A DNA stretch of 64,000 nt from Pseudoalteromonas tunicata (GTDB taxonomy: Bacteria > Pseudomonadota > Gammaproteobacteria > Enterobacterales > Alteromonadaceae), in the NCBI RefSeq assembly GCF_002310815.1, contig NZ_CP011032.1:2520001-2584000 (forward strand), read 5' to 3'. The notes beneath the pieces are model-generated. The model made no database searches. It was not told the DNA's origin and saw nothing but the letters and a program-made list of their open reading frames with translations. Numbering within the stretch: position 1 is the stretch's first letter; each line of letters opens with the position of its first letter. Positions 18,401 through 30,332 of this stretch are shown here, one piece after another. Position numbers and translations under genes: made by a program.

Positions 18401-20173
18401 TTATGCATCTTTTGTAGGTAATGACACTGCTACCGCTAACTCTTTTAATGAATCAGGATTTGCAATGCTTGGCGCATTTGTTAATAAACACGACGCTTGA
18501 GTTGTTTTAGGGAAAGCAATAACGTCACGAATATTATCAGTGCCACATAACAACATAGTTAAGCGATCTAAACCAAACGCTAAACCCGCATGTGGAGGCG
18601 TTCCGTATTTTAATGCATCAAGTAAGAAACCAAACTTATCTTGTTGTTCTTGTTCATTGATACCTAAAATTCTAAACGCGGTTGCTTGCATATCGTTGTT
18701 AAAAATACGTACCGAGCCACCGCCCACTTCATAACCATTTAATACCATGTCATACGCATCAGAAATAGCAGAAGCCGGATCCGCTTCAAGCTGCGCTGGT
18801 GTCATATCTTTTGGTGCTGTAAATGGATGATGCACCGCGTGTAATGTGCCCTCATCATCTTCTTCAAACATTGGGAAATCAACCACCCACAATGGTGCCC
18901 ATGCTTTTAAATCGGTTAAGTTTAAATCTAAACCTAGTTTTATACGCAGTGCACCCATTGCTTCGTTGACAATATTTTTCTTATCCGCACCGAATAAAAT
19001 AATATCGCCAGTTTGCGCGTTAGTACGAGTCAAAATTGCTTCGATGATGTCGGCTGATAAAAATTTAGCCACTGGAGATTGCACACCTTCAGCACCTAAA
19101 GTACGGTCGGTGATTTTCATCCACGCCAAACCTTTTGCACCATAAATACCAATAAATTTAGTGTAATCATCAATTTGTTTACGTGAAAGTTCAGCACCAC
19201 CAGGAACACTAATAGCCGCTACACGTCCTTTTGGATTATTCGCAGGCCCTGCAAACACTTGGAATTCAACATCTTTTAATAAATCAGCTACATCAACTAA
19301 TTCAAGTGGATTACGTAAATCTGGTTTATCTGAACCATAACGAGACATCGCTTCGTAATACGGCATTACAGGGAAATCACCTAAATCAACGTTTAGTAAC
19401 TCATTCCACATTTGACGGATCATTTTTTCTGTTACTTCGCGCACTTGATCAGAACTCATGAACGAAGTTTCAATATCGATTTGAGTAAATTCTGGTTGGC
19501 GGTCGGCACGTAAATCTTCATCACGGAAACATTTAACAATTTGATAGTAACGGTCAAATCCCGACATCATTAATAATTGTTTAAATAACTGTGGTGATTG
19601 TGGCAACGCATAAAAGCTACCTTTATGAACGCGGCTTGGTACTAAATAATCGCGCGCGCCTTCTGGCGTCGCTTTAGTTAATACAGGCGTTTCAATATCT
19701 AAAAAGCCGTTATCATCTAAGAAACGACGAACAAAGCTGCTTGCTTTAGCGCGTAATTTAATGCGGTCGCTCATTTCTATACGGCGTAAATCTAAATAAC
19801 GATATTTTAAACGCATTTCTTCAGAGTTAACTTGATTAAAATCTAACGGTAACGGCTCTGAGCGGTTAATGATTTGTAAGCCTTTACCTAAAATTTCAAC
19901 TTCACCTGTCGCCATGCCACTGTTAACTTGACTTTGCGGACGTGCGCGCACAATACCGGTCACTTTTACGCAGAACTCATTACGAAGCTGATTTGCTGTA
20001 TCCATTAATCCGGCAACTTCTGGATCAAATACCACTTGCACCACACCTTCACGGTCACGTAAATCAATAAAAATCAAACCACCAAGGTCACGACGTTTAT
20101 TAATCCAACCACAAAGCTCAACGGTTTGTTCTAGATGGGTTTTATTTAGTTGTCCGCAATATATAGAGCGCAT
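18401..20173 (-). CDS. aspS: Aspartyl-tRNA synthetase
   Basis: A 590-residue class II synthetase of bacterial type. It has an N-terminal OB anticodon-binding domain ([21 protein letters not shown]), the class II motif 2 region ([20 protein letters not shown]), the bacteria-specific GAD insertion (about 290-420) and motif 3 ([15 protein letters not shown]). It charges tRNA-Asp, seven copies of which are in this same window. Monocistronic; divergent from the DUF72 gene. Confidence 0.98.
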   Translation of the reverse strand: MRSIYCGQLNKTHLEQTVELCGWINKRRDLGGLIFIDLRDREGVVQVVFDPEVAGLMDTANQLRNEFCVKVTGIVRARPQSQVNSGMATGEVEILGKGLQIINRSEPLPLDFNQVNSEEMRLKYRYLDLRRIEMSDRIKLRAKASSFVRRFLDDNGFLDIETPVLTKATPEGARDYLVPSRVHKGSFYALPQSPQLFKQLLMMSGFDRYYQIVKCFRDEDLRADRQPEFTQIDIETSFMSSDQVREVTEKMIRQMWNELLNVDLGDFPVMPYYEAMSRYGSDKPDLRNPLELVDVADLLKDVEFQVFAGPANNPKGRVAAISVPGGAELSRKQIDDYTKFIGIYGAKGLAWMKITDRTLGAEGVQSPVAKFLSADIIEAILTRTNAQTGDIILFGADKKNIVNEAMGALRIKLGLDLNLTDLKAWAPLWVVDFPMFEEDDEGTLHAVHHPFTAPKDMTPAQLEADPASAISDAYDMVLNGYEVGGGSVRIFNNDMQATAFRILGINEQEQQDKFGFLLDALKYGTPPHAGLAFGLDRLTMLLCGTDNIRDVIAFPKTTQASCLLTNAPSIANPDSLKELAVAVSLPTKDA

Positions 20174-20372
20174 ACTTATCCTGTCAGTCTCAGTATTAGC
20201 CGCTAAATTGGCTAATTAACTCGATTCGTTTAAAAAAATTAGCGCCAATTATATAAAAATCCCAGTCAAAGTCATCTAACTATACCGTTTAAGCTCAATT
20301 ATTTTTTGCCTTCGCAAGCAAGTGAACTCTTTGGTATCCTTCAAAGCAAATACAATAACTATTTTTATCATC

Positions 20373-21221
20373 ATGCTTTATTTAGGATGCCCACAATGGG
20401 GCTCAGCACATTGGAAAGGTCGCTTTTTAACTCGCGACTGCACAAATACCCAAATGCTTGGCCAATACGCTCAAATTTTTAACTCAGTTGAAGGCAATAC
20501 CAGCTTTTATGCCGATCCTAGCCCTGAAACAATTGTAAGATGGCAGCAAAGTATTCCATCCGATTTTAAATTTACCTTTAAAATTCCAAAGCGTATCTCC
20601 CACCAAGCCGCGTTATTAAACGTGACGGATGATTTTAAACAATGGTGCCAGCTATTTAGCCCTTTGTTTCCATATATCGGCTCGGTCATGCTGCAATTAC
20701 CCAAAGCTTTTAGCCCACAGCACTTGTCTCGATTAGCCGATTTTTTAACGCTGTTTCCTGCACAGCTCCCTTGCTCGGTTGAAGTAAGAAATCTTGGTTT
20801 TTTTAATAAAGACAAACATGAAATTGCGCTTAACCAACTCTTAATTAAACATAATGTAGATAGAGTGATGATGGATACGCGACCTTTATTTAGCGAAGCA
20901 CCCACAACCGAGGCCATTATCGATGCGCAAAATAAAAAACCAAAAGTGCCTTTGCATGTCATAAGTACGGGCAACTCTCCGATCATCCGTTTTGTTGGTT
21001 GTTCTGATTTACCAAACAATCGCGCTTTTTATAACCCTTGGCTTGGAAAAATTAGGCAATGGCTAAGTGAGGGAAAAACACCTTATGTATTCTTTCACAC
21101 TGCAGATAATCATGACTCGCCACTTTTAGCCCGCCAATTTATGCAAGATTTAGGATTAGATCACCCTGTTTTACAACCATTTTTGGCTGAAAAAGAAAGC
21201 AAACAAAACACTTTGTTTTAA
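20373..21221 (+). CDS. DUF72 (YecE-like) TIM-barrel protein
   Basis: About 282 residues, DUF72 family, structurally a TIM barrel and of unknown biochemical role. Family features are the N-terminal YLGCPQWGSAHWKGRF, FNSVEGNTSFYADP, FKFTFKIPKRISH, CSVEVRN and PYVFFHTADNH. The open frame begins at a GTG at 20322, but the family N-terminus starts at the ATG at 20373, which I prefer; neither has a convincing ribosome site. It stands alone between aspS (divergent) and the YgjP-like gene. Confidence 0.85.
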   Translation: MLYLGCPQWGSAHWKGRFLTRDCTNTQMLGQYAQIFNSVEGNTSFYADPSPETIVRWQQSIPSDFKFTFKIPKRISHQAALLNVTDDFKQWCQLFSPLFPYIGSVMLQLPKAFSPQHLSRLADFLTLFPAQLPCSVEVRNLGFFNKDKHEIALNQLLIKHNVDRVMMDTRPLFSEAPTTEAIIDAQNKKPKVPLHVISTGNSPIIRFVGCSDLPNNRAFYNPWLGKIRQWLSEGKTPYVFFHTADNHDSPLLARQFMQDLGLDHPVLQPFLAEKESKQNTLF

Positions 21222-21280
21222 CGCTCTGACTTCAAGCTCGAATTTGATATGATCGCGTTTTTTAAAATTCGAGCTGCACA

Positions 21281-21790
21281 ATGAGCGAAAAACACTATTT
21301 TTCAGGTTACCCAGAAAACATTCAACAGCAAGTCAGTAACTTGATAAAACAGGGTCGATTGAAAGAATATTTATTAAAAAAATACCCAACACCCCATCAA
21401 ATTAGTTCAGATAAGGCGCTATTTAATTTTGCGAACCAGCTGAAACAACAATATTTAAAAAAAACACCCGCGATAAACAAAGTCATTTATAAAAAACAAA
21501 AAGATTTGGTGCAAAACGCCCTTGGTACTCATACCTTTACTAGCAAAAATCATGGTGGAAAATTAAAAAGTGCGCATGAAATTGCCATCGCAGCCCAGCT
21601 TAAAACCGCACCTGAAGCATTACTTAAAGTACTTGTGGTGCATGAGTTAGCCCATTTTAAAGAAAAAGATCATAACAGAGCATTTTATAATCTATGTGAG
21701 CACATGGAACCAACTTATCATCAACTTGAACTTGATTTACGGTTATTCATTTACTTATGTGAACATGAAGGTGATTTGTATAGCCAATAA
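21281..21790 (+). CDS. YgjP-like metallopeptidase-domain protein
   Basis: A 169-residue protein with the zinc-binding HELAH motif in VVHELAHFKEKDHNRAFYNL, where the second H-x-x-x-F/Y segment supplies a further ligand. This is the arrangement of the YgjP/DUF45 family, related to SprT/WLM. No signal peptide, so probably cytoplasmic. Substrate unknown. It starts 59 bp after the DUF72 gene, possibly in the same unit, and converges on the DUF3334 gene. Confidence 0.85.
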   Translation: MSEKHYFSGYPENIQQQVSNLIKQGRLKEYLLKKYPTPHQISSDKALFNFANQLKQQYLKKTPAINKVIYKKQKDLVQNALGTHTFTSKNHGGKLKSAHEIAIAAQLKTAPEALLKVLVVHELAHFKEKDHNRAFYNLCEHMEPTYHQLELDLRLFIYLCEHEGDLYSQ

Positions 21791-21810
21791 AAAAGGCGCC
21801 ATCAGCGCCT
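21787..21810 (-). terminator. Terminator of the DUF3334 gene
   Basis: Minus strand AGGCGC/GCGCCT stem followed by TTTTTTATT. The A-rich other side is weaker for the plus strand. Confidence 0.8.
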
Positions 21811-21831
21811 AATATTTTGAGCTAGTTTATT

Positions 21832-22515
21832 TTATAAACCTAACTCAGCCATAAAGTCATCGTCATCATTGCTTTTTGCCATTTCTTTGGCTGTTTTGTC
21901 GTCATCTATTTGTTTTTTTGTATCAGCAATAATGGTATCTGGATCTTCATCTTCAACAATATCAAAATCATGGAGTTTAATAAATTCAGTTTTATCCATG
22001 GCTAATTCTAAATAAAAAATGTTTTGGTTACGGGTTGTAAATGTGACTCGGCGCGCTTGTGGCCTGTCCATTGTGGTATCAACCGAAATTTGTACTTGCT
22101 TGTTAATCGCCATCATTTTTGGCTGATTTTGGGTAATTGAGGTATGAAGTTGCGACCTTACTTTACCAGTAAAATCCCCCACTATTTGATTCATCAACTC
22201 ACCCATTACATTCGATACATCATCAGATAAATGACTATGGGCTATCTCAGACTCTGGCATGCCCATGTTACGCATGTAATCACCATAAATTTCCATTGCT
22301 GCTTGCGCAGTAAAATTAGTTACTACAAGCCCGGTAAAACCACCATCAAATAAAACAAAGCATCCAATATCTGGGCGCATGCAGGTACGAGTAATTTTTT
22401 GTACCATGGCTGAATAACTAATGCGATTACCACTGGCCGAAGTTAATACTTCTGTTACCGAACGGCAAAGGGTTGATAAGATAGCTTCGGTGCTAATTAC
22501 TTTATTTTTATCCAT
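21832..22515 (-). CDS. DUF3334 family protein, CheX/CheC-like
   Basis: About 227 residues matching the DUF3334 family, which I know from Shewanella, Vibrio and Pseudoalteromonas. The central VMGELMNQIVGDF has the E-x-x-N pattern that forms the active site of CheC/CheX/FliY phosphatases, so a role in dephosphorylating a response regulator is a fair guess but unproven. The C-terminal 40 residues are acidic and low complexity (DDDDFMAELGL). I use the ATG at 22515; a GTG three codons upstream is the alternative. Monocistronic with its own terminator. Confidence 0.8.
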   Translation of the reverse strand: MDKNKVISTEAILSTLCRSVTEVLTSASGNRISYSAMVQKITRTCMRPDIGCFVLFDGGFTGLVVTNFTAQAAMEIYGDYMRNMGMPESEIAHSHLSDDVSNVMGELMNQIVGDFTGKVRSQLHTSITQNQPKMMAINKQVQISVDTTMDRPQARRVTFTTRNQNIFYLELAMDKTEFIKLHDFDIVEDEDPDTIIADTKKQIDDDKTAKEMAKSNDDDDFMAELGL

Positions 22516-22651
22516 TTTTGTCACTCTAGTTAAGACCTTACCTCAGTATAGAAGCGTTATTTTATTTTGCCGAACAAACTCACTTCGCAATTTATCACTG
22601 ACTAAAGTAGTAAATATGCGTAAAATACGCCAATAGAATATGCATAGGTAA

Positions 22652-23383
<732 letters not shown>

Positions 23384-23393
23384 AAGTGACAAC

Positions 23394-24362
23394 ATGAATA
23401 ACTGGTTTACACAATTTTATGGCCAAATTGCCGAAACAGAATTTTCGCCTTGGCTTGAAACATTACCGCGCCAACTCGCACTTTGGCAAAAAGAAGCAAC
23501 TCATGGTGAGTCGGCCAACTGGCAAAAAGTATTAAAAAACTTACCTCAAGCCGATACTAAACATGTAAATGTGCTTAATAAAGTTGAAATTGGTTTAGCT
23601 GATGAGCTCTCTGAGGGTCAAAAAAAACAACTGACCCATTTACTTAAAGGGCTAATGCCTTGGCGTAAAGGCCCTTTTTATCTGCATGGTATTCATATTG
23701 ATACCGAATGGCGCAGTGATTGGAAATGGGATCGCCTAGTTGAGCATATTACGCCACTTGATGGCCGCACTGTATTAGATATCGGCTGCGGTTCTGGTTA
23801 TCACCTGTGGCGGATGCGAGGAGCTGGCGCTAAATTTGTGGTTGGAATCGATCCAACTGAATTATTTTTATGTCAGTTTCAAGCAATCAAACATTATCAT
23901 CCGGATCCCAATGTGCATTTACTACCACTTGGTGTTGAGCAACTGCCAGAATTAAAAGCATTTGATACCGTTTTTTCTATGGGTGTATTGTATCATCGTC
24001 GCTCCCCGATTGATTTTCTCACCCAGCTAAAAGCACAGCTTAAACCTGGTGGTGAATTAGTGCTTGAAACCTTAGTTATCGAAGGGGATGTAAACACGGT
24101 TTTAGTGCCAACCGATCGCTACGCTAAAATGCGCAACGTGTGGTTTATTCCAAGTTGTGATGCACTCACTTTGTGGCTTGAACGTGTTGGATTTAAAAAT
24201 ATTAAGGTCGTCAATAAAGACATCACTTCGTTAGATGAGCAGCGAAAAACAAATTGGATGCCTACAGAATCACTTAGTGACTTTTTAGATCCACTTGATC
24301 CGACCAAAACGATTGAAGGATACCCTGCTCCACTTAGGGCTATTTTTATCGCAAACGCCTAA
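23394..24362 (+). CDS. cmoB: tRNA U34 carboxymethyltransferase
   Basis: A 322-residue enzyme that transfers the carboxymethyl group of Cx-SAM to ho5U34 of tRNAs. It shows [23 protein letters not shown], the SAM loop [28 protein letters not shown] and [12 protein letters not shown]. Length equals E. coli CmoB (323). Second gene of the cmoAB operon; an imperfect hairpin (24369-24395) without T-run follows. Confidence 0.97.
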   Translation: MNNWFTQFYGQIAETEFSPWLETLPRQLALWQKEATHGESANWQKVLKNLPQADTKHVNVLNKVEIGLADELSEGQKKQLTHLLKGLMPWRKGPFYLHGIHIDTEWRSDWKWDRLVEHITPLDGRTVLDIGCGSGYHLWRMRGAGAKFVVGIDPTELFLCQFQAIKHYHPDPNVHLLPLGVEQLPELKAFDTVFSMGVLYHRRSPIDFLTQLKAQLKPGGELVLETLVIEGDVNTVLVPTDRYAKMRNVWFIPSCDALTLWLERVGFKNIKVVNKDITSLDEQRKTNWMPTESLSDFLDPLDPTKTIEGYPAPLRAIFIANA

Positions 24363-24518
24363 CCAAACAATCTGGTCGTACCAAAGTACGGCCAGTCTCA
24401 CGCTTTATTTACCGAAAATCCCATCGCTGCCTTGGTTTTAATCTAGCCGCCCCGTCTAAATTCATGTAAAATGCGCGAGTTTTCTATGCAACCCACATGC
24501 AACTGTTAAGGAAATTCT

Positions 24519-25568
24519 GTGAGCGAACAAAAACAGTCTCTAAGTTACAAAGACGCCGGTGTCGATATCGATGCAGGCAACGCACTGGTTGAGCGCATTA
24601 AAGGCGCTGTAAAAAAAACCAGACGTCCCGAAGTAATGGGCGGCCTAGGTGGTTTTGGTGCTCTTTGCCAACTCCCAACCGGTTATAAAGAACCCGTATT
24701 AGTTGCAGGCACCGATGGTGTAGGCACTAAACTTCGTCTTGCAATTGACCTTAAAAAGCACGATACCGTTGGTATTGATTTAGTAGCAATGTGTGTCAAC
24801 GACCTCATTGTGCAAGGTGCTGAACCACTATTTTTCCTAGATTATTATGCAACTGGCAAACTTGATGTTGATACTGCAGCTGATGTAGTTACCGGTATTG
24901 GTAAAGGTTGTGAACTTTCAAACTGTTCATTAATCGGTGGTGAAACTGCTGAAATGCCTGGTATGTATGAAGGTGACGATTACGACATCGCCGGCTTTTG
25001 TGTGGGCGTAGTTGAAAAATCAAAAATCATCGATGGCACAAAAGTAGCTGCAGGTGACCAAATTATTGCCCTTGCATCAAGTGGTCCACATTCAAATGGT
25101 TACTCTTTAGTACGTAAAGTGCTTGAAGTATCAGGTGCAGACACTAACGCAGAGCTTGAAGGTAAAACATTAGGTGAGCATTTATTAACACCTACTCGTA
25201 TTTATGTTAAATCTGTTTTAGAGCTATTAAAAACTGTTGATGCGCACGCTCTGTCGCACATTACAGGCGGTGGCTTTTGGGAAAATATCCCACGCGTTCT
25301 TCCTGAATCTGCAAAAGCAGTGATTAAAGGCGATAGCTGGCAATGGCCTGCTGTTTTCAACTGGTTACAAGAAAACGGCAACATCGACACTCATGAAATG
25401 TATCGCACATTCAACTGTGGTGTTGGTATGATCATTGTTGTTCCGGCGGCAGATGTTGAGCAAAGCTTAGCCATTTTAACGGCTGCTGGCGAAAATGCAT
25501 GGCACATTGGTGAAATCCAAACGGCTAACGCTGATGAAGAACAAGTTGTCATTACAGGCGTTAACTAA
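24519..25568 (+). CDS. purM: Phosphoribosylformylglycinamidine cyclo-ligase (AIR synthetase)
   Basis: A 349-residue ATP-dependent enzyme making aminoimidazole ribotide in purine synthesis. Family segments: [64 protein letters not shown] and [19 protein letters not shown] start with AAGGAAA at good spacing. Its stop codon is immediately followed by the purN ATG, so purM-purN are coupled. Confidence 0.98.
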   Translation: MSEQKQSLSYKDAGVDIDAGNALVERIKGAVKKTRRPEVMGGLGGFGALCQLPTGYKEPVLVAGTDGVGTKLRLAIDLKKHDTVGIDLVAMCVNDLIVQGAEPLFFLDYYATGKLDVDTAADVVTGIGKGCELSNCSLIGGETAEMPGMYEGDDYDIAGFCVGVVEKSKIIDGTKVAAGDQIIALASSGPHSNGYSLVRKVLEVSGADTNAELEGKTLGEHLLTPTRIYVKSVLELLKTVDAHALSHITGGGFWENIPRVLPESAKAVIKGDSWQWPAVFNWLQENGNIDTHEMYRTFNCGVGMIIVVPAADVEQSLAILTAAGENAWHIGEIQTANADEEQVVITGVN

Positions 25569-26213
25569 ATGAAACCAACGCGCATTGTGGTATTAATTTC
25601 GGGCAGCGGTTCGAATTTACAAGCCATTATTGACGCGGTTCAGGCAGGTGACGTTAACGGCCAAATTTGTGCCGTAATTAGCAATAGGCCCAATGTTTTG
25701 GGCCTTGAAAGAGCAAAAAAAGCATCCATCGATACTCTTGTATTAGATCACAAGGAATTTGACTCTCGTGATGCTTATGATGCCGCTTTGATGGATAAAA
25801 TTGACAGTTTTGCACCAGATTTGGTTGTATTAGCTGGTTTTATGCGTATTCTAACCCCTAGCTTAGTGCAAAAATATTTAGGAAAAATGTTGAACATTCA
25901 TCCTTCTTTGTTGCCTAAGTATCAGGGACTGAACACCCATCAAAGAGCTATAGATGCTAAAGACGAAGTACACGGTGTTAGTGTACATTTTGTTACAGAA
26001 GAATTGGACGGCGGCCCTGTCATTGTACAAGCCAAAGTACCTGTTCTTTCTAACGATACTGCACAGACACTCGCGTTACGGGTTCATGAGCAAGAGCATA
26101 TTATTTATCCTTTGGTGGTCAAATGGTTCAGTGAACAACGACTAACAATGGAAGCACACTATGCTGTTCTCGATGATCAAAAACTTCCTCCTGAAGGCGC
26201 ACACTACAATTAA
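25569..26213 (+). CDS. purN: Phosphoribosylglycinamide formyltransferase
   Basis: A 214-residue folate-dependent enzyme for the third purine step. Phosphate loop VLISGSGSNLQAI, folate/active-site LAGFMRILTPSLV, the catalytic NIHPSLLPKYQGLNTHQRA (Asn-His...) and GVSVHFVTEELDGGPVI are all intact. It begins directly at the purM stop with no gap. The next gene starts inside its 3' end. Confidence 0.98.
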   Translation: MKPTRIVVLISGSGSNLQAIIDAVQAGDVNGQICAVISNRPNVLGLERAKKASIDTLVLDHKEFDSRDAYDAALMDKIDSFAPDLVVLAGFMRILTPSLVQKYLGKMLNIHPSLLPKYQGLNTHQRAIDAKDEVHGVSVHFVTEELDGGPVIVQAKVPVLSNDTAQTLALRVHEQEHIIYPLVVKWFSEQRLTMEAHYAVLDDQKLPPEGAHYN

Positions 26214-26925
26214 AAACAATCAAAGTGCCCTTTCAATTATCCTCGGCACTTTGATTATTTCTCCAAGCTATGCAAGTCAACTCACCGATTACTCTGCTGA
26301 ATATGATGTAATGCGCAAAGGTGAACGCTACGGTACTGCGGTACGGACACTTGAACATCGCGCTGATGGCCATTATGAAATAAAATACAGTAGCGATATC
26401 AGTTGGATGGTTTTTTCTGATAAGCGTACTGAATCTTCTGTATTTTCATACATAGATAATAAAATTACTCCAATTAGTTATCGCATGCTGCGTGAAGGCA
26501 CTGGTCGTGATCATGATTATCAGCTTTATTTCGATCGTAATGCTAAAAAAGTAATAAGCAATCAAGAAAAATTCCCTTTAAAGCTAGAGTGGGACGACAC
26601 TTGGCAAGATGGCATTTCTTACCAAGAGCAAATGCGCCTTGACCTTTTAGCTGGACAAGAGGTTTTTGACTACCAAATGGTTGATAAAAAAGGCTCTGTT
26701 AGGCACTACACCTTTAAACTTGTCGGTAAAGAAACCATCACTCTACCATTTGGCAACGTCGAAGCGGTAAAGATAGAACGTGTTTATGACAATGATAAAC
26801 GCCAAGCTATTGCCTGGTTAGCGCCAGAGATGGACTATTTACTGGTGAGAATGTGGAAAGGTGAAAAAAATGTCGAGCAATTTGACGTACAGTTAAAATC
26901 TGTCACTTCTACAGTAAAAAACTAG
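26161..26925 (+). CDS. DUF3108 exported protein
   Basis: A 254-residue DUF3108 protein of unknown function with an export signal (hydrophobic stretch about residues 23-37, cleavage near YAS/QL). The mature part reads as a beta-rich domain (YDVMRKGERYGTAVRTLEH..., LPFGNVEAVKIERVYD, IAWLAPEMDYLLVRM). Its start overlaps purN by 53 bp; the ATG at 26161 has GGAAG six bp upstream, while an ATG at 26173 is the alternative. It may be cotranscribed with purMN. A bidirectional terminator follows. Confidence 0.82.
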   Translation: MLFSMIKNFLLKAHTTIKNNQSALSIILGTLIISPSYASQLTDYSAEYDVMRKGERYGTAVRTLEHRADGHYEIKYSSDISWMVFSDKRTESSVFSYIDNKITPISYRMLREGTGRDHDYQLYFDRNAKKVISNQEKFPLKLEWDDTWQDGISYQEQMRLDLLAGQEVFDYQMVDKKGSVRHYTFKLVGKETITLPFGNVEAVKIERVYDNDKRQAIAWLAPEMDYLLVRMWKGEKNVEQFDVQLKSVTSTVKN

Positions 26926-26929
26926 CAAT

Positions 26930-26954
26930 ATAAAAGCGCCATTGGCGCTTTTAT
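26930..26954. terminator. Bidirectional terminator between the DUF3108 gene and yafJ
   Basis: AAAAGCGCC/GGCGCTTTT with a 3-nt loop and A/T flanks; it overlaps the last bases of the yafJ-like gene. Confidence 0.8.
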
Positions 26955-27715
26955 TGTATTTCACCTAATTTAAAAATCACCGATTCTCCCGACTCCATTT
27001 TATGCCAATGCTCATCTTTGGTCAGTGGACGGGTTGCAATAATAGTAACAACATCATGTGGAGTGGTTTCTTTTTGAAAATCCACGATTAAATCTGCATC
27101 AATCAAAGTAGCTTTACCAAATGGCGCTTTTCGGGTGATCCAATGCAGATTATTTGTACAATAAGCAAGAACATAAACACCATCCGTTAACAGCATATTA
27201 AACACCCCTTTTTCACGAAGGTGATGAGCTAATTTCGCAATGTAGCGAAACACAGCCAACATGTTGCTCGGCTTAGATGGGTATTTTTCTCTGACTTTAT
27301 CCAGCAACCAACAAAAAGCCAGCTCAGAGTCAGTATTGCCAACAGGACGATAAAATTCAGGTTTTAAATCCTGATAATCCGATAATTGCCCATTATGGGC
27401 ATAAGTAATTTCACGCCCCCATAATTCACGGGTAAATGGGTGAGTATTTTCAAGGCACGTACGGCCTCGATTACCTTGTCGAATATGGCTGATCACTGAA
27501 CAACTTTTTATTGGGTAAGCACGGACTAATTTTGCAATTTCAGACTCACAGCTGGGAAGTGGATCTTTAAAAGTACGACAGCCCTTACCTTCATAAAAGG
27601 TGATCCCCCAACCATCACGATGTGGACCTGTATTCCCACCGCGCTCTAACAAACCTGAAAAACTAAAACAAATGTCAGTCGGCACATTTGCAGACATGCC
27701 AAGTAACTCACACAT
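26951..27715 (-). CDS. yafJ: Class II glutamine amidotransferase, YafJ-like
   Basis: A 254-residue Ntn-type glutamine amidotransferase. The catalytic Cys is residue 2 after removal of Met (MCELLGMSANVPTD), followed by GPHRDGWG, SHIRQGNRG, THPFTRELWGREITYAHNG and GNTDSELAF. E. coli YafJ is the closest family member I know; its acceptor substrate is unknown. It is divergent from fadE; yafJ and fadE are also close neighbours in E. coli. Confidence 0.9.
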   Translation of the reverse strand: MCELLGMSANVPTDICFSFSGLLERGGNTGPHRDGWGITFYEGKGCRTFKDPLPSCESEIAKLVRAYPIKSCSVISHIRQGNRGRTCLENTHPFTRELWGREITYAHNGQLSDYQDLKPEFYRPVGNTDSELAFCWLLDKVREKYPSKPSNMLAVFRYIAKLAHHLREKGVFNMLLTDGVYVLAYCTNNLHWITRKAPFGKATLIDADLIVDFQKETTPHDVVTIIATRPLTKDEHWHKMESGESVIFKLGEIQ

Positions 27716-27884
27716 ATCAAAAACTCGTTAATACTTCATAACATAGCAGTTTACGCAAGCGCTAAAAAATAGCAATTTTGCCAGAGTTTATTATTATCTA
27801 TATAGCCTTTTGTCTCTTGCAAGCCAAACAGCAACGCGCTACTCTTAGTTGGTAGTGGTCAGACCTCTAATAAGGAAAATAAAC

Positions 27885-30332
27885 ATGACAATTCTATTGA
27901 TAGCCTGTTTGCTAATCATCTTAGCAATCGCTTGTTATCATCGTGCAAATTGGAATACTTGCGTAGGGATCGGTATTGCCTTTATGTTACTTGGTAGCAT
28001 TATTGGCGCAATCTCGACCTTAGGTTGGCTAGTCTTTTTAGCACTTACTATCCCATTATCTGTTACAAGCTTACGTCAGCAGTACATCACTAAACCTATT
28101 TTTGCCGCATTTAAAAAAGTAACCCCAACCATGAGTGAAACCGAAAAGTCAGCAATTGACGCGGGCACAACTTGGTGGGAAGCGGATTTATTTTGTGGTA
28201 ACCCAGATTGGAAAAAACTACATAAATACCCTGTGCCACGTTTAAATACCGAAGAACAAGCATTTATGGATGGCCCTGTTGAAACGGTATGTGGCATGCT
28301 TGATGATTGGCACGCTACTCATGAATTAACCGATTTACCTCCTGATGTATGGCAATATTTAAAAGATAATAAGTTTTTTGCCATGATCATTAAAAAACAA
28401 TACGGCGGCTTAGAATTTTCTGCTTTCGCGCAGTCGTGTGTATTACAAAAGTTGACCAGTAAATCTACATTGCTGTCGTCGATTGTTGGTGTACCAAATT
28501 CTCTAGGCCCAGGTGAGTTATTACAACACTATGGTACTGAAGAACAAAAAGATCATTATTTACCTCGCTTAGCGTCAGGTCATGAAATTCCGTGTTTTGC
28601 GCTAACTTCTCCAGAAGCAGGCTCTGATGCAAGCAGCATTCCTGATTATGGTGTCGTATGCAAAGGTATGTGGAATGGTGAAGAAGTCTTAGGTTTAAAC
28701 CTTACATGGAATAAACGCTACATCACCCTTGCACCTGTTGCAACTGTACTTGGTTTGGCGTTTAAATTACGCGACCCAGATGGCTTGCTAAGCGACAATA
28801 AAGAGCCCGGTATCACTTGCGCCCTGATCCCAACAGATACTCCTGGAGTTGAAATTGGTCGTCGTCACTTCCCTTTAAATGTGCCATTTCAAAATGGACC
28901 AACCAAAGGCGAAAATGTATTTGTGCCAATCGATTATATTATCGGTGGCGCTAAAATGGCTGGCCAAGGCTGGCGTATGCTGGTTGAATGCTTGTCGGTC
29001 GGCCGTGCAATTACGCTGCCTTCAAACTCAGCCGGTGGTGTAAAAGCCATTGCACTGGCAAGTGGTTCTTATAGCCGGATCCGTCGCCAATTTCGCTTAC
29101 CGATTGGTCACATGGAAGGCATTGAAGAGTCATTAGCAAAACTTGCAGGTTATGCGTATAGCTCTGATGCCGCAGTGAGTATGTCAACCGGTGCGGTTGA
29201 TTTAGGTGAAAAACCATCTGTTGTGTCAGCAATAATCAAATATCACTTAACCGAGCAAATGCGCGATTCAACCATTCATGCCATGGATATTCATGGTGGA
29301 AAAGGGATCATGCTTGGCCCAAACAACTATTTAGGCCGTGGTTATCAAGGTGCTCCTATTGCAATTACAGTTGAAGGTGCAAATATTTTAACTCGCAATA
29401 TGATCATATATGGCCAAGGCGCTATTCGTTGCCATCCTTTTGTACTTGATGAATTAGCATCATGTAGCATTGCTGATAAAGACGAAGCGCTTAAAGCCTT
29501 TGATACAGCGCTTATGGGTCACATTGGTTACACTATTTCAAGCTTTGTTCGTACCGTATGGCTTGGCTTAACGGGTGCTAAGTTTGCTAAAACCCCATAC
29601 AAAGATGAAACCGCCGAGTTTTATCAAACAGCCTCTCGCTTTAGTGCTTCTTTAGCATTGATGTCGGATATTTGTATGGCGGTTTTTGGTGGTTCACTAA
29701 AGCGTAAGGAGCGTATTTCTGCACGTTTGGGCGATTTACTGAGCTATTTATATTTAGTATCAGCAACATTAAAACGCTACAACGACGAAGGCCGTAAAAA
29801 AGAAGACTTTGCATTAGTCCAGTGGAGCTGCCAAGAGCATCTTTATCACTGCCAACGTGCATTGGCTGATTTAATCAATAACATGCCGTTTGCACCAATG
29901 CGAGCATTGCTAAAAATCATTTTATTCCCTTGGGGTCGGCCGGTGCGCAAACCTACTGACATCCTTGAGCAAAAAGTTGCTCGTTTATTGCAAGTACCTA
30001 GTGCTACGCGCGATCGCCTCGCCAATCACATCTACTTAACCAATGAACCAAACAACTTAATCGGACGCCAAGAGCAAACGTTAAAAGATATTTTAGCCGT
30101 AGAGCCAATCTTCGATAAAATTTGTCTCGCTAAAGGTGAGAAGCTTCCTTTCTTCGCGTTAGATAAAGTGGCTGCAATGGGCCTTGAAATGAACGTAATT
30201 ACCGAAAAAGAAGCAGATATGCTGATCAAAGCGGAAATTGGCCGACTTCAAGTGATTAATGTCGATGATTTTGATCCTGAAGATTTAAAAGCGGGTGCTG
30301 CTCGCACCAGTAAAAAAAGTAAAGCGGCTTAA
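27885..30332 (+). CDS. fadE: Acyl-CoA dehydrogenase FadE
   Basis: An 815-residue membrane-associated flavoenzyme for the first step of fatty acid beta-oxidation. Two N-terminal hydrophobic segments (about 2-20 and 25-55) precede the acyl-CoA dehydrogenase core (about 120-480: [50 protein letters not shown]) and the C-terminal DUF1974-type domain. I use the ATG at 27885, preceded by AAGGAAAATAAAC. It overlaps the convergent ABC permease gene by 4 bp. Its terminator lies inside that neighbour. Confidence 0.96.
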   Translation: MTILLIACLLIILAIACYHRANWNTCVGIGIAFMLLGSIIGAISTLGWLVFLALTIPLSVTSLRQQYITKPIFAAFKKVTPTMSETEKSAIDAGTTWWEADLFCGNPDWKKLHKYPVPRLNTEEQAFMDGPVETVCGMLDDWHATHELTDLPPDVWQYLKDNKFFAMIIKKQYGGLEFSAFAQSCVLQKLTSKSTLLSSIVGVPNSLGPGELLQHYGTEEQKDHYLPRLASGHEIPCFALTSPEAGSDASSIPDYGVVCKGMWNGEEVLGLNLTWNKRYITLAPVATVLGLAFKLRDPDGLLSDNKEPGITCALIPTDTPGVEIGRRHFPLNVPFQNGPTKGENVFVPIDYIIGGAKMAGQGWRMLVECLSVGRAITLPSNSAGGVKAIALASGSYSRIRRQFRLPIGHMEGIEESLAKLAGYAYSSDAAVSMSTGAVDLGEKPSVVSAIIKYHLTEQMRDSTIHAMDIHGGKGIMLGPNNYLGRGYQGAPIAITVEGANILTRNMIIYGQGAIRCHPFVLDELASCSIADKDEALKAFDTALMGHIGYTISSFVRTVWLGLTGAKFAKTPYKDETAEFYQTASRFSASLALMSDICMAVFGGSLKRKERISARLGDLLSYLYLVSATLKRYNDEGRKKEDFALVQWSCQEHLYHCQRALADLINNMPFAPMRALLKIILFPWGRPVRKPTDILEQKVARLLQVPSATRDRLANHIYLTNEPNNLIGRQEQTLKDILAVEPIFDKICLAKGEKLPFFALDKVAAMGLEMNVITEKEADMLIKAEIGRLQVINVDDFDPEDLKAGAARTSKKSKAA

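Noticed and set aside
24369..24395. Hairpin after cmoB (CTGGTCGTAC/GTACGGCCAG) as a terminator
   Set aside because: The stem is good but the sequence after it is not T-rich; left as a possible Rho-dependent or processing site.
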